The notes under the pieces were generated by a model. It was not told the DNA's origin, did not search any database, and was given only the letters and a program-made list of their open reading frames with translations. Positions 7,768 to 17,354 of a stretch of 64,000 nucleotides of DNA are shown here, piece by piece. A program made the translations under genes and the position numbers. This stretch comes from UBA8752 sp002336475 (lineage in GTDB: Bacteria > Bacteroidota > Bacteroidia > Flavobacteriales_D > Sanyastnellaceae): NCBI GenBank assembly GCA_943846755.1, contig OX044365.1:1674001-1738000 (forward strand), written 5' to 3'. Numbering within the stretch: the stretch's first letter is position 1; each line of letters begins with the position of its first letter.

Positions 7768-9162
7768 ATGACACATTTCCATCCGTCCCATGTATTCAGC
7801 GTGACCGCATTTGTCGTCTCCACTGTTGTGCTGTTGACCTCCTGCAACCCAAGCAATGCGGTTAACCCAGATCCGGTAGACAAAGACTTCCAAATGTTGG
7901 CCACGATCATCGACGCCCTCGGCCAGCAGGGGTACAGTCAACTTCACATGCCCGACCCCCATGATTTGGACGCCATCCCTCAAGACCCCAACAATCCCTT
8001 GACCTCTCAAAAAGTGTCACTCGGGCGCATGTTGTTCCACGAGACTGCCTTGGGCATGGGCGTCGAAGAGAGCGGCACGAGGACCTTTAGTTGTGCCAGT
8101 TGCCACCACGCATCTGCTGGTTTTCAAGCCGGCATACAGCAAGGATTGGGCGATGGTGGCGTTGGATTTGGAATCCGCGGAGAAGAACGCGTAATCTCTT
8201 CCGACTATGACCCCAGCGACATCGATCGCCAACCGATGCGGTCACCCACTGCCATGAACGGCGCCTTTACACCCGTCACGCTATGGAACGGTCAATTTGG
8301 AGCCCATGGACCCAATGTGGGGACAGAGTCCCTCTGGACTGAAGGCACTCCTCTCGAGGTCAACTCCTTAGGGTACTTCGGACTCGAAACGCAAGCCATT
8401 GCCGGCCTCACCGTGCACAGAATGGCGCCCACCCCTGCCTTCTTTAACCGCATGCCTGGTTACGTCGCATTGTTTGACGCCGCCTTTCCTGAAGTGGCAG
8501 AAGAAGACCGTTACGGCGTTGAGATGGCAGGATTGGCCATTGCCGCTTACGAACGGACGATCATGTCCAACGAATCGCCTTTTCAGCGGTGGTTGGACGG
8601 TGAGCACACGGCCATGACTCCGGCGCAGAAAGACGGCGCCATGGTGTTCTTTGGGGCGGCCCAATGTGGCACTTGCCACAACGGTCCTGCGCTCTCGGAC
8701 GGCGGCTTCCACGCCTTGGGCATGCCAGACATGCCCAACAACGACGTCCTCGACGCCAACGTTGATGACTATGGGATGTCCAGCGAAGATGCGGCACTGG
8801 GCCGTGGCGGCTTCACCGGGGCCGATGGCGACAAGTATGCCTTCAAAACTCCGCAGCTCTACAACCTCATGGACAGCCGGTTCTTCGGCCATGGTGGAAC
8901 GTTTTATGACTTGGCCGATGTGGTCGACTACAAATTGGCTGGCGCCTCTGCTAAACCCGAAGTCACGCCTTATTTGTCCACTGAATTTGATGCCATTGAA
9001 ATCACAGAAGAGCAGCAAAGCCAACTGATGCGGTTCTTGGTAGAAGCACTGTATGATCCCGCGTTAGACCGGTATGTCCCGGCCAACACGCTCAGTGGAA
9101 ATTGCTTCCCCAACAACGATTCCCAATCCTCCATTGATTTGGGCTGCAGTGAGCCCTTGTAA
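7768..9162 (+). CDS. Di-haem cytochrome c peroxidase (CcpA/MauG family) lipoprotein
   Basis: The 464-residue protein has a lipoprotein signal (VVLLTSCNPS, lipidated Cys 26) and two c-type haem sites, CASCHH at about 109-114 and CGTCHNG at about 300-306, spaced as in bacterial di-haem peroxidases. The intervening SLGRMLFHETALG and later segments such as FKTPQLYNLMDSRFFGHGGTFYDL are typical of the family. It would reduce hydrogen peroxide, or oxidise a protein substrate as MauG does, in the periplasm or at the outer membrane. It stands alone, converging with the M43 protease gene. The family is sure; the exact activity is not. Confidence 0.9.
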   Translation: MTHFHPSHVFSVTAFVVSTVVLLTSCNPSNAVNPDPVDKDFQMLATIIDALGQQGYSQLHMPDPHDLDAIPQDPNNPLTSQKVSLGRMLFHETALGMGVEESGTRTFSCASCHHASAGFQAGIQQGLGDGGVGFGIRGEERVISSDYDPSDIDRQPMRSPTAMNGAFTPVTLWNGQFGAHGPNVGTESLWTEGTPLEVNSLGYFGLETQAIAGLTVHRMAPTPAFFNRMPGYVALFDAAFPEVAEEDRYGVEMAGLAIAAYERTIMSNESPFQRWLDGEHTAMTPAQKDGAMVFFGAAQCGTCHNGPALSDGGFHALGMPDMPNNDVLDANVDDYGMSSEDAALGRGGFTGADGDKYAFKTPQLYNLMDSRFFGHGGTFYDLADVVDYKLAGASAKPEVTPYLSTEFDAIEITEEQQSQLMRFLVEALYDPALDRYVPANTLSGNCFPNNDSQSSIDLGCSEPL

Positions 9163-9186
9163 CCCAAGAAGACCCGCAGGCTGCGG

Positions 9187-11283
9187 TCAACGCAACACCA
9201 AGAGGCGCTGAACCGTGTGCCGGTTTCCAGAGGTCAACCCAATAAAGTGAACCCCTGGGGCCAAACCGTTGAGCGTGACCCGGCGACCGCCATTTCCGAG
9301 CAGCTTCTCCTGATAGACCAGCCTTCCGGTCGCGTCACGAACATCCAATTCGGCGTCGCTTCCTGGCCAGAAAGCCGCCACGGTGGCCTGGCCTTCGCTG
9401 GGATTCGGAAAGACGTCAAGGGAAAGGTCATTTGGAGCCATGTCATCCACAAACGACTGCACATTGCCCAGTGAATCCACACCGTAAACATTGATGTCGT
9501 CCAAGAAAACATTGTTCCCGCCCTTGGATTCAAACTCGAAGCGCACCCTCAAATTGGGCACCATATAAATGTCATTGGTGACTTCTTCAATGTGCCCTGT
9601 CCATTCGTCTGTACCCGATGGATAGAAATTTCCGCCGTGGTCTTCGGCTGTAGGCAGGTCGATGATGCCGCGGTGAAATTGGCGGGTATTCCAAGTGTCC
9701 CCGCAATCCTTGCTGACCTGCAGCTTGAGCCTGTCGTCCGTCTCACCCGTTGTGCGGTGGCTGTATGCATACTTGTAGGAGATGAAGAGGCTCGCCATAC
9801 CAGCGGCATCATAGGTGGTAGATGTGACGCGGGTGATCTCTCCTCCTTCGTTTTGGCGGTTGCGCACGTACAATGACCGCGCACCAGAGTAGCCCGTGGT
9901 CTCTCGAATCTGCCATGCCTGTCCATCCAGCGTCTGCACCTCCCATTGGCCTTCGCTCCATGGGCCTGTTGCAGATTCGAAGCCCTCAACCAGAGGAGAA
10001 GGCAGCATTCCATCATCCAAAACCCGGATGACAACAGGGTCTTGAGAAGTCACCGACCCGGACTCATTTGAGACCGTCAAATACACTTCAAATTCTCCTG
10101 CTTCTGAAAAAACATGCGAAGGGTTTTGCTCCAACTCCGAGGTGCCCTCAAGGGTGGTGCCATCTCCGAAGTCCCAAGACCAGCCTGTGATGCCAAAGAA
10201 GCTGGCGTCAACAAACTGCACAGGGTTCCCCAAACACACCACATTTCGGTCCACGGTAAATTCTGCCCGGCAGAGCAGCTCCTCTTCTAGTACTCCCGTA
10301 TTCTCAATGTTCTGAGGCGTCCACAATTCATCGCGGTCCGCGGTGCTGTTGTTGAGTGCTGCCCGCATTCTCGCGCGCTGTCCCAAGGTGTACATCCTGC
10401 TGCAGTAGCTGTACTCCATGTAATTCTGTACGTTGTCCAACGATCCACAGGTCGTGCGCTCTGGGTCGCAAAAACCGACGGGACTGCCCAAGCAAAGCGG
10501 GGTGTCCTCCACGCCGTCATCCACCTCACAGTTGTCCTCTTCGTTGGGATTGTTGGAGCTTCCCCAAGTATGAGGGAGGTTGAGCCAATGTCCACATTCG
10601 TGGGTCAATGTGCGGCTCCGGTAAGCATTGCTGGTGCCAATGCTGCCCACATAATCGTGCTTCAATACGATGCCATCGGTATTGGCTCCCCAATCTGAAG
10701 GGTAGTTGGTGTAACCGGCTGCCCCTGCAGCACTGGCTGCCACGTAGACATTCATATAGCTTTCTCTTGGCCAATGGATGAGTTGTTTCATCTCATTGTT
10801 GCCCTCATAAGTCAGCGGGTCTTGCAGCCTGTTGATTCCTGAATGGCAATTGCCTTGGGGGTCCCGTTTGGCCAACCTGAACTCGACATCAATGTCCGCG
10901 GCGATGTCCACAAAACCCGCGACAATCTGTCCCGTGTCAGCGTTGAGCTTCCGAAAATCCGCATTCAGGATTTCCATGGCATCGAAAATCTGCGCATCGC
11001 TGATGTTCTCTTCACCGTTGTCATGGATCACATGAAACACCACTGGGATGATGTAGAGTTCGCTGTCCTGAGCGCCCCTCTCTAGCAAGGCTTGCGCCGA
11101 AGCCCGCGCGGATTGTTCGTCTGCCTCACGCTCTGCTGCGGCACCTGGATGGGCCGCATCAAAATCAGCCTGAGCACCCGGTTGACCGCAGGGAAGTGGC
11201 TCTTGGGCGTTTACAATCAAACCCACCAAAGTGAGCATCATCAAAGCCGCGAGTGGCTTAACAGCGGAAAAGAAGTTCATCAT
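9187..11283 (-). CDS. Secreted M43 (pappalysin-like) metalloprotease with PKD domain and type IX secretion signal
   Basis: Starting from the tandem ATG at 11283/11280, the 698-residue protein begins with a signal peptide (FFSAVKPLAALMMLTLVGLI). The catalytic zinc motif HECGHWLNLPHTWG (HExxHxxxxxH) lies near residues 226-239, with the Met-turn NYMEYSYCSRMYTLG after it, as in M43 peptidases. A PKD domain follows (GWSWDFGDGTT near 375), then a jelly-roll-like region and a C-terminal sorting domain of type IX secretion (LDVFPNPSEG, ending VQRLLVLR). A longer reading frame exists upstream but lacks signal-peptide character. The protein should be secreted or surface-attached and digest extracellular protein. 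Confidence 0.9.
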   Translation of the reverse strand: MMNFFSAVKPLAALMMLTLVGLIVNAQEPLPCGQPGAQADFDAAHPGAAAEREADEQSARASAQALLERGAQDSELYIIPVVFHVIHDNGEENISDAQIFDAMEILNADFRKLNADTGQIVAGFVDIAADIDVEFRLAKRDPQGNCHSGINRLQDPLTYEGNNEMKQLIHWPRESYMNVYVAASAAGAAGYTNYPSDWGANTDGIVLKHDYVGSIGTSNAYRSRTLTHECGHWLNLPHTWGSSNNPNEEDNCEVDDGVEDTPLCLGSPVGFCDPERTTCGSLDNVQNYMEYSYCSRMYTLGQRARMRAALNNSTADRDELWTPQNIENTGVLEEELLCRAEFTVDRNVVCLGNPVQFVDASFFGITGWSWDFGDGTTLEGTSELEQNPSHVFSEAGEFEVYLTVSNESGSVTSQDPVVIRVLDDGMLPSPLVEGFESATGPWSEGQWEVQTLDGQAWQIRETTGYSGARSLYVRNRQNEGGEITRVTSTTYDAAGMASLFISYKYAYSHRTTGETDDRLKLQVSKDCGDTWNTRQFHRGIIDLPTAEDHGGNFYPSGTDEWTGHIEEVTNDIYMVPNLRVRFEFESKGGNNVFLDDINVYGVDSLGNVQSFVDDMAPNDLSLDVFPNPSEGQATVAAFWPGSDAELDVRDATGRLVYQEKLLGNGGRRVTLNGLAPGVHFIGLTSGNRHTVQRLLVLR

Positions 11284-11390
11284 GTGCTTGCAGGCTTCAC
11301 AAGTTAAGTCCAAGAATAGTCCGCTGGGGCAGAACTTTCCGCTGCACGACGATTCCGGGGAATAAACGCACAAGACGTTAGTTTTGGCGC

Positions 11391-11885
11391 ATGGCCCAGT
11401 TTCGTCCCGTAGTTTCTCTCCATTGCACCTTTTTGGCGGCCATCTTGGCCTTGATTTCCATCGAAGGTGCTGGCTGCTCATCTGCCAACAGCCCAACAGA
11501 CCCCCCCAGTTCTGTGGTGGACCAAGGCGCAAAAGTGGCCCGCGACATCAGCGACTCTGAACTCATCGAACTGATCGCCCAGCGCAACGACCTGTTGCTC
11601 ATTGATGTACGCACCTATAAAGAATGGGACGCTGGCCATATTGAAGGAGCCTGCTTCTTGGACTTTCTCGAAGACGACTTCAAGCCGCGTGCAGAAGCCC
11701 TGCCCACAAACCGACCCATCGCTGTGTATTGTGCCGCGGGTGGTCGGAGTGAAGACGCCATGAAACTGCTTCAAAAAGCCGGGTTCGGAGAAATCTACAA
11801 TCTGCGCAATGGCTTTTACGGCTGGGAAGATGCCGGTCGGCCTGTGTCCAATGAAGCTCCCCTGCCCTTGCCCACAAAAGAGTGA
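11391..11885 (+). CDS. Rhodanese-domain lipoprotein
   Basis: The 164-residue protein has a hydrophobic N-terminus with a lipobox-like end (IEGAGCSS), so it is probably anchored in the periplasm. The rhodanese domain follows: DLLLIDVRTYKEWDAGHIEGA near 65-88 and the active-site loop VYCAAGGRSEDA with Cys 114. Rhodaneses move sulfane sulfur through that cysteine; many periplasmic ones have unknown acceptors. It is divergent from the M43 protease and converges with gldH, so it is probably transcribed alone. The catalytic loop CAAGGRS is a common variant in Bacteroidota. Confidence 0.88.
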   Translation: MAQFRPVVSLHCTFLAAILALISIEGAGCSSANSPTDPPSSVVDQGAKVARDISDSELIELIAQRNDLLLIDVRTYKEWDAGHIEGACFLDFLEDDFKPRAEALPTNRPIAVYCAAGGRSEDAMKLLQKAGFGEIYNLRNGFYGWEDAGRPVSNEAPLPLPTKE

Positions 11886-11900
11886 GGCGCACAGCGCTTT

Positions 11901-12377
11901 TTAAGGCTGCGAACGGTCGAACATGGCGAATCTGATGTCGCTGAGCCCCGGCAATGGATCGCGCCGCATGGCGTGAACAATGTCTAACGTGTAACGGCCT
12001 TCCAAAGGGAAAGCCACGCCTTTTTTGTAGCCGATCCGGTGGTCTACCCATTCGCGCCCCGTTCCATACCATTGGCCATCTGGCCCAGCCAAGGGGCACG
12101 ACAGTGTATCCGTTAGAGTGCGCCCATTGGGATAGGTCAAGCGAACGAACAAATAGAGGTTCGAGAAGGGATATTCCTGATTGTGCCGCAGACCGATTTG
12201 CAGGTCGTGTCGGTGTTCTGGTTCCTTGACTTCGAATGTCAATTGCAGGGTGTCTTGAGAAGACCAACCTGCAGGATCAACCAAAGCAGCATCGGATGCC
12301 ACGGGCCCCGGACCACATCCGGACCACACCAACATTGCGGTAAACACACCAGCGACAGTGTTCAGAACCTTGTTCAT
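11901..12377 (-). CDS. gldH: Gliding motility lipoprotein GldH
   Basis: The 158-residue protein has a lipoprotein signal (VFTAMLVWSGCGPG, Cys 21) and conserved GldH segments: NQEYPFSNLYLFVRLTYPNG, then DTLSCPLAGPDGQWYG and the end MRRDPLPGLSDIRFAMFDRS. GldH is a lipoprotein needed for Bacteroidota gliding motility. Its ATG overlaps the stop of the ricT-like gene by four bases, the same order seen in other Flavobacteriales. Presence of gldH alone does not prove that the cell glides, but type IX secretion signals elsewhere in the window fit an active machinery. Confidence 0.88.
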   Translation of the reverse strand: MNKVLNTVAGVFTAMLVWSGCGPGPVASDAALVDPAGWSSQDTLQLTFEVKEPEHRHDLQIGLRHNQEYPFSNLYLFVRLTYPNGRTLTDTLSCPLAGPDGQWYGTGREWVDHRIGYKKGVAFPLEGRYTLDIVHAMRRDPLPGLSDIRFAMFDRSQP

Positions 12378-13624
12378 GTCTTTGGTGCAGAGCCTCGGCC
12401 CTTGCGGCGCTTGCTGCGGCGCTTGTCCCCTCCGTTTTGATTGGATTGTGGCTTTCCGTCTGATGCTGCCCGAGGTTGGCCATTGCCTTTCTTGCCGCGC
12501 CCCCGACCGCTTTTTCTCCTTTGGCCGCCTTTGTTATCAAAGCGGTTCAGATCGTCTTGGCCAACGACATCCCCGTAAAGCGCATCTTCTGGTGCGGCTT
12601 CCTCAAGGATGGCGAACTTTTGAAGGTCGTCTGGCTTTTCGCCCCGGGCATTCATTTCCATAATGTTCCGAACGTCCTCCAACCCGATGGGCACAGGAGA
12701 AGCCCCTGGTTCGTCGAAATACTGGAACCACATTTGGTCTCCGAAAATGTCGGTCTTGAAGTGGCCTGCCTTGCCCTTTCTGGTCATCAATTTTGTACTG
12801 GGAGGAGGGAATTTCGCCACCGCCTCTTTGTACTGATCCAGCTCAAAATTCAAACAGCACTTCAGTTTGCCGCATTGGCCGGCTAGCTTTTGTGGGTTGA
12901 GCGACAGTTGCTGATAACGGGCGGCTCCTGTGGAGACGCTGCGGAAGTCTGTCAGCCAAGTCGAACAGCACAACTCCCTTCCGCAAACCCCTATGCCCCC
13001 TAGTCTTGCCGACTCTTGCCTGGCGCCAATTTGACGCATCTCGATGCGGACATTAAAGGCAGAAGCCAGTGCGCGCAACAATTCTCTGAAATCGACGCGC
13101 TGCTCAGCAGTGTAGTAAAAGGTGCATTTGGTCCCATCCCCCTGAAACTCTACGTCCCCGAGCTTCATGTCCAACTTGTGTTCGGCAACGATGAGCCTGG
13201 CTTTGGAAAGGGTGTCATCCTCGCGGTTGCGGGCAGCCTGCCAAACTGTGATGTCGTTCATGTCCGCCTTGCGGACCACCTTTCGGATTTCGTGGGTGTC
13301 TTTGACGCGTTTGGCTTTCATCTGGGCGCGCACAAGTTCACCGGTCAGAGAAACTATGCCCATGTCTTCGCCGGGAACGGCATCGACAACAGCCACATCC
13401 CCTGTCTGCACTCTGCGGCCTTGGCCAATGCGATAAAAGCCCTTGCGGTTGCGCTTGAACCGCACCTCTACAATGTCAAATGCGCGTTGCCCTTCGGGAA
13501 TAGGGACACCCTCGAGCCAATCGAATACGGTCATCACATCGCAGCCGCAATTGCCGCAATTGCCGTTGGATCGGCAGCCCATTGGCTTGCCGTCCGGTCC
13601 CTTCTTGCATGAGGCACATCCCAT
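12374..13624 (-). CDS. ricT: RicT-like PSP1-domain protein with N-terminal cysteine cluster
   Basis: The 416-residue protein begins with a cysteine-rich leader (CASCKKGPDGKPMGCRSNG, then CGNCGC), followed by the PSP1 domain (FDIVEVRFKRNRKGFYR near 50; VVDAVPGEDMGIVSLTGELV; ELCCSTWLTDF; LAGQCGKLKCCLNFELD). The cysteines match those binding an iron-sulfur cluster in RicT/YaaT. In Bacillus, RicT helps RNase Y mature polycistronic mRNAs. The last 60 residues are a very basic, disordered tail rich in K, R and G, which may bind RNA. It lies between holB and gldH, overlapping gldH by four bases. The role in Bacteroidota is untested. Confidence 0.85.
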   Translation of the reverse strand: MGCASCKKGPDGKPMGCRSNGNCGNCGCDVMTVFDWLEGVPIPEGQRAFDIVEVRFKRNRKGFYRIGQGRRVQTGDVAVVDAVPGEDMGIVSLTGELVRAQMKAKRVKDTHEIRKVVRKADMNDITVWQAARNREDDTLSKARLIVAEHKLDMKLGDVEFQGDGTKCTFYYTAEQRVDFRELLRALASAFNVRIEMRQIGARQESARLGGIGVCGRELCCSTWLTDFRSVSTGAARYQQLSLNPQKLAGQCGKLKCCLNFELDQYKEAVAKFPPPSTKLMTRKGKAGHFKTDIFGDQMWFQYFDEPGASPVPIGLEDVRNIMEMNARGEKPDDLQKFAILEEAAPEDALYGDVVGQDDLNRFDNKGGQRRKSGRGRGKKGNGQPRAASDGKPQSNQNGGDKRRSKRRKGRGSAPKT

Positions 13625-13696
13625 CTTCTCTCTCGGTCATCAAAACCCGAAACCAGTTTCGGGCCTGTTCCGAAGATAACGCGCGACGGCGAGCGT

Positions 13697-14830
13697 CTAT
13701 CGTGGCCGATGGAGAAGTTCCATCATGCGCATGCTCAAATCCAGAAAAACAGTTCTGCCGTAAACATTGCCCGAAACATCGCGCAGCGCTTTTTCCAAAT
13801 CGGCCTGCATGTCCACCACATTACCGTGGTGGATATAGGCGGCAAATTTTTCAGCGAAACCCCGCTCAGAACCGCGAAGACGCACAGCCGAAGCTGCTCC
13901 ATAATTGCCCACAATGCACTGCCGAACCATGTGCAAGGCATAGAGGAGAAATTGTTTCTGGCTCTCCCTTCCAAGGTCGTGGAAAGCGTCGGCCAAACCA
14001 GCGGCTTTGCGTCCATCTCGGGCAAAGGCTGTGCGCATCCAATCCACGTACATCGCAAACTCCCCTGCGGCATCTTCCCGCACCAACCTTCGCGCTTTGG
14101 CAAGGTCTCCTTCACACAAACCGATGGCGTCCGTAACCTGCTGCCCTGAGGCGCCCAGTCCATTCAACCAACGGCCTACTTCTCCATCACCAACCGGTGG
14201 GATGGGCACAATTTGGGTGCGGCTCAAGATCGTGGCCAGGATGTTCTCGGTGTTGTCGGCCAAGAGGATGAAGACGGTTTTGGCAGGCGGCTCCTCGATG
14301 ACCTTAAGCAGTTTGTTGGCCGTGTCCGTGCGCATCCATTGCGCGCCCCAGATGACCTGTACTTTCCATCCTCCAGCATGCGCTGTGAGGGAAAGTCGGC
14401 GCAAGATGTCGGAAGCTTCGTGGACCGAAATGAACGGCTGCTTGTTTCCAAGGGACATCCGGTCACGCAGGTCCACCATGTCAAAATGGGGGCCCTCTTC
14501 CATCAACAGGGTGCGCCATGTGCCCAGCTGATCGGCACTCAAGGCTTTGTCTTTGCCTGGTGGTTTTACGACCGGGAAAGTGAAGTGAAGATCCGGGTGC
14601 TGCAACTGATTGTGCTGCTGGCAAGAAGGGCAGCTTCCACAAGGCCGCTCTGGCCCCTTTGAGGTGCAATGGAGCCTCCGAGCAAGGGCCAAAGCCAAGG
14701 CCAAGCCTCCCCGACCCGCGGGACCAGTGAACAACATGGCATGGGCCAACGTTCCCCGGTCAGCCCGTTCCGCCAATCGAGCGGCCAGGGCTTCCTGGCC
14801 TATGGGCTCGCGGATCAATTGCACTTCCAT
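13697..14830 (-). CDS. holB: DNA polymerase III delta' subunit
   Basis: The ATG at 14830 gives 377 residues and places the conserved QLIREPIGQEALAARL at the N-terminus. The P-loop position GPAGRGGLA is degenerate, as in delta' subunits that do not bind ATP. The zinc module is complete (CGSCPSCQQHNQLQHPDLHF), and the AAA core continues with VQVIWGAQWMRTDTANKLLK (sensor region) and EEPPAKTVFILLADN, ending the mini-domain with LSRTQIVPI (sensor/arginine-finger-type motif). Delta' is part of the clamp-loader complex that opens the sliding clamp. It sits upstream of ricT/gldH on the same strand. Confidence 0.9.
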   Translation of the reverse strand: MEVQLIREPIGQEALAARLAERADRGTLAHAMLFTGPAGRGGLALALALARRLHCTSKGPERPCGSCPSCQQHNQLQHPDLHFTFPVVKPPGKDKALSADQLGTWRTLLMEEGPHFDMVDLRDRMSLGNKQPFISVHEASDILRRLSLTAHAGGWKVQVIWGAQWMRTDTANKLLKVIEEPPAKTVFILLADNTENILATILSRTQIVPIPPVGDGEVGRWLNGLGASGQQVTDAIGLCEGDLAKARRLVREDAAGEFAMYVDWMRTAFARDGRKAAGLADAFHDLGRESQKQFLLYALHMVRQCIVGNYGAASAVRLRGSERGFAEKFAAYIHHGNVVDMQADLEKALRDVSGNVYGRTVFLDLSMRMMELLHRPR

Positions 14831-14849
14831 AACCCGAAGATAGCGGGGT

Positions 14850-17354
14850 TCAGCTCGACGGCGACCAGCGGATACCCAGGCGCACGTCACGCCCCGGAGC
14901 ACTGATGCCCGAAGCAAAAACCTTGTAGTGTCGGTCGAGGATGTTGTGCACGCCTGCGGAAACCGTGGTGCGTTCGGTCAAGCGGCCTTCGAAATCCACG
15001 CCCAAGGTCCACCATGCGGGATTGCCCTCGGGCAGGGTCTCTGCCGGATTGTCCGTTGCTCCTGGACCGTATCGTTCTATCGCTTTGCGTCCGCTCCACA
15101 TCCAATGTGCCTCTGCCGACAACCACTCCCATGAACGGCGGCCTGAAAGGCGCCCGAATGAAGGCGGAATGTGTGCCAAAGGCCCGCCGTCTTGCATATC
15201 TACCCCCCTTGTGAAATTGGCTGTGGCCTTTAAACGCCAGCCCGATTCCGGCCAGAAATACAAGCGCCATTGCGAACCACTGATGGCCGCCCGGCCAATG
15301 TTGGCATTGACCTGAATCAAACCGGTATCTCCCTCGACTACGATGGTCTCAAATGCCATGCCATTGGCGTCAAAAAGCACCGTGTCAACCGGCACAATCG
15401 CGTCCATCAATCGCGTGTAAAAGCCCGAAACATCAGCCTTGACTTGTCCGTTTCTGCTCCTCCAAAACCCGCCCATTTCCAAACCGGCCAGCCGCTCTGG
15501 CTTGAGCTGATCGGAAGGCACAATGGCGAACCCATCCTTCGCGCGGACCTTGCCCACATCGTCTACGTTGGGGTTGCGGAAAGCCGTCGAAAGGACAGCG
15601 TGTATTCCTGTTCGCTGACGGGGTGTCCAACGCAAGGTTCCGCTTCCCGTGAGGGCCCCCCGGTTATAGGAAACCTGTTGAAATGGCAATTCCAGACCGG
15701 GCTGGGCATCAAACCTTGATTGCAGCCAGCCCCGGGTGTACCGCGCTGCAGCCTCCACTTTCCATCGGTTCCATCGGCGTTCAAGGCCAGTGTAAACAGC
15801 CAACGACCCCGTTTCTGAGCCCCCATTGGGGTACCGCGTCAATGCAGGAGTGCTCAACCTCAGTCCGTCCGCCCTGCGCTCCATCCAAGCCTCGGAATGG
15901 ACGTCGTCCATGCTCCAATATGCGCCCACTGCCGTCCGCCAATTCCTCAGCATTCGGTCTACATCCAACGAAAGGCTGCGCACGCCCACCCGCTCGCGTT
16001 GGACCTCCCGGTCCTGTGCACCAAACCTGGCTTTGAGTCGGGACTCCTCAATCTGCTGCCAAGCCGCAGTCAAAGAGACCTGGCCGAGGGGCCTCACCCT
16101 ACCCGCGAATTGAGCAGACACCAAGGTTCTCTTTTGCGGCCCATAGTCCCACTGTGCCCATTTCGGACCGCCATCGCTTGTCGCGTCATTGAGGCGGTCG
16201 AACCGTGGAACATTTGAACTTGAACTGTGCTGAATGTTGAGCTCCACATACCGCTCTCGCTCACCAAACCGCACCTTTTGGAGAACGTCTGTCTGGTCAA
16301 ATCCTGTGCCGGGCTGAACATCAAGGTCGGCGTTGGCTTCAGCGAAGTCGGTCACCTCAAGCCCATCAGTGGCGGTGCGAACCTGCCAAGGAATCCTCCC
16401 CCACCCTTCCGAGCCGTGGGGCCGCCACGCCCCCATACGCAGGTTGCCAAACCGCCGGTGGGTCACGCTGGTCAGCACCGCGAAACGCCCCCGTGTGACT
16501 TCGGCATCCGCGTGAATGGTTGGGCTCCTTGAAGCACCTGAAAAAGCCATTTGCCCGCGTGCCCGGGATCCAAATTCCCATCGCGGAGAGCGGCTTCGGT
16601 AATGGATCACCCCTCCCAAAGCATCGCTGCCAAATTGGACCGAGCCCGCTCCGTGGTGCACCTCCGTCGACGCCAGAATAAATGGATCTACGGTCATGGC
16701 ATTCTGCAGATGCCCGCTCCTGTATATGGCGTTGTTCATCCGGACGCCATCGACCACGAGCAAAATGCGGTTGGCCTCGAAGCCCCTCAGTACCGGGGAC
16801 CCGCCGCCTTGCTGGCTCTGTTGTACATGAACCTGTCCAGATTGCCACAGCAGGGTAGCGGCATTGGAAGGAACCTCACGCGCCACTTCACTGGCCGAGA
16901 TTCGGCTCACCGTTGCCGCTGAAGCCATCTCTCGGAATGGCCGGACGCTGGCGACCACCACCTCAGAAAGGTTCACCAGATCGGGGACAAGGTTGATCTC
17001 GACATCCAATTGCAACTCGGGCATGGCCACCGATTGGGTGCTGAAGCCCATGCTCCTGACTTGCAAAGTATCGCCTTGGCGAATGAGGCTGTCCAACTGC
17101 AGTCTGCCCTCCATGTCCGTCATGCGGACTTCACCATTGTTGTTGCGGATGATCGCCGCAGGGACAGGTTGCCCAGATTCATCCCTAACCTCAATGACTT
17201 GGGCCATCACTGGCGCAGTGACCCCCACAAAGAGGACCATGCCCAGCGCTATTCCAGCGAGAACCGGCCTTTTATGGAGCCAATACCGTGCTGAGGACCT
17301 CCCACGAACGGATGGGCCGAGGCGAAGAAAGATGGAGCTGGAGATAGCGCACAT
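14850..17354 (-). CDS. TonB-dependent outer-membrane receptor, haem/haemoglobin-type plug
   Basis: The protein has a signal peptide (KRPVLAGIALGMVLFVGVTA), a CarboxypepD-like domain (VIEVRDESGQPVPAAI), a plug with LRGFEANRILLVVDGVRMN, GHLQNAMTVDPFILASTEV and VQFGSDALGGVIHYRSRSP, and a large beta-barrel ending with a short C-terminal strand (GRDVRLGIRWSPSS). The plug wording is that of the haemoglobin/transferrin receptor group, although the ligand cannot be assigned from it. No ATG lies between the end of recO and the signal core: the choices are 17354 (overlapping recO by 83 bases), 17414, or 17240, which would lose the basic n-region. I chose 17354. Iron or haem uptake is likely. Confidence 0.88.
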   Translation of the reverse strand: MCAISSSIFLRLGPSVRGRSSARYWLHKRPVLAGIALGMVLFVGVTAPVMAQVIEVRDESGQPVPAAIIRNNNGEVRMTDMEGRLQLDSLIRQGDTLQVRSMGFSTQSVAMPELQLDVEINLVPDLVNLSEVVVASVRPFREMASAATVSRISASEVAREVPSNAATLLWQSGQVHVQQSQQGGGSPVLRGFEANRILLVVDGVRMNNAIYRSGHLQNAMTVDPFILASTEVHHGAGSVQFGSDALGGVIHYRSRSPRWEFGSRARGQMAFSGASRSPTIHADAEVTRGRFAVLTSVTHRRFGNLRMGAWRPHGSEGWGRIPWQVRTATDGLEVTDFAEANADLDVQPGTGFDQTDVLQKVRFGERERYVELNIQHSSSSNVPRFDRLNDATSDGGPKWAQWDYGPQKRTLVSAQFAGRVRPLGQVSLTAAWQQIEESRLKARFGAQDREVQRERVGVRSLSLDVDRMLRNWRTAVGAYWSMDDVHSEAWMERRADGLRLSTPALTRYPNGGSETGSLAVYTGLERRWNRWKVEAAARYTRGWLQSRFDAQPGLELPFQQVSYNRGALTGSGTLRWTPRQRTGIHAVLSTAFRNPNVDDVGKVRAKDGFAIVPSDQLKPERLAGLEMGGFWRSRNGQVKADVSGFYTRLMDAIVPVDTVLFDANGMAFETIVVEGDTGLIQVNANIGRAAISGSQWRLYFWPESGWRLKATANFTRGVDMQDGGPLAHIPPSFGRLSGRRSWEWLSAEAHWMWSGRKAIERYGPGATDNPAETLPEGNPAWWTLGVDFEGRLTERTTVSAGVHNILDRHYKVFASGISAPGRDVRLGIRWSPSS

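Noticed and set aside
9165..9190. Hairpin GACCCGCAG/CTGCGGTC between the peroxidase and protease genes as a terminator
   Set aside because: The stem needs a bulge and no T-run follows on either strand, so a terminator call is not supported.
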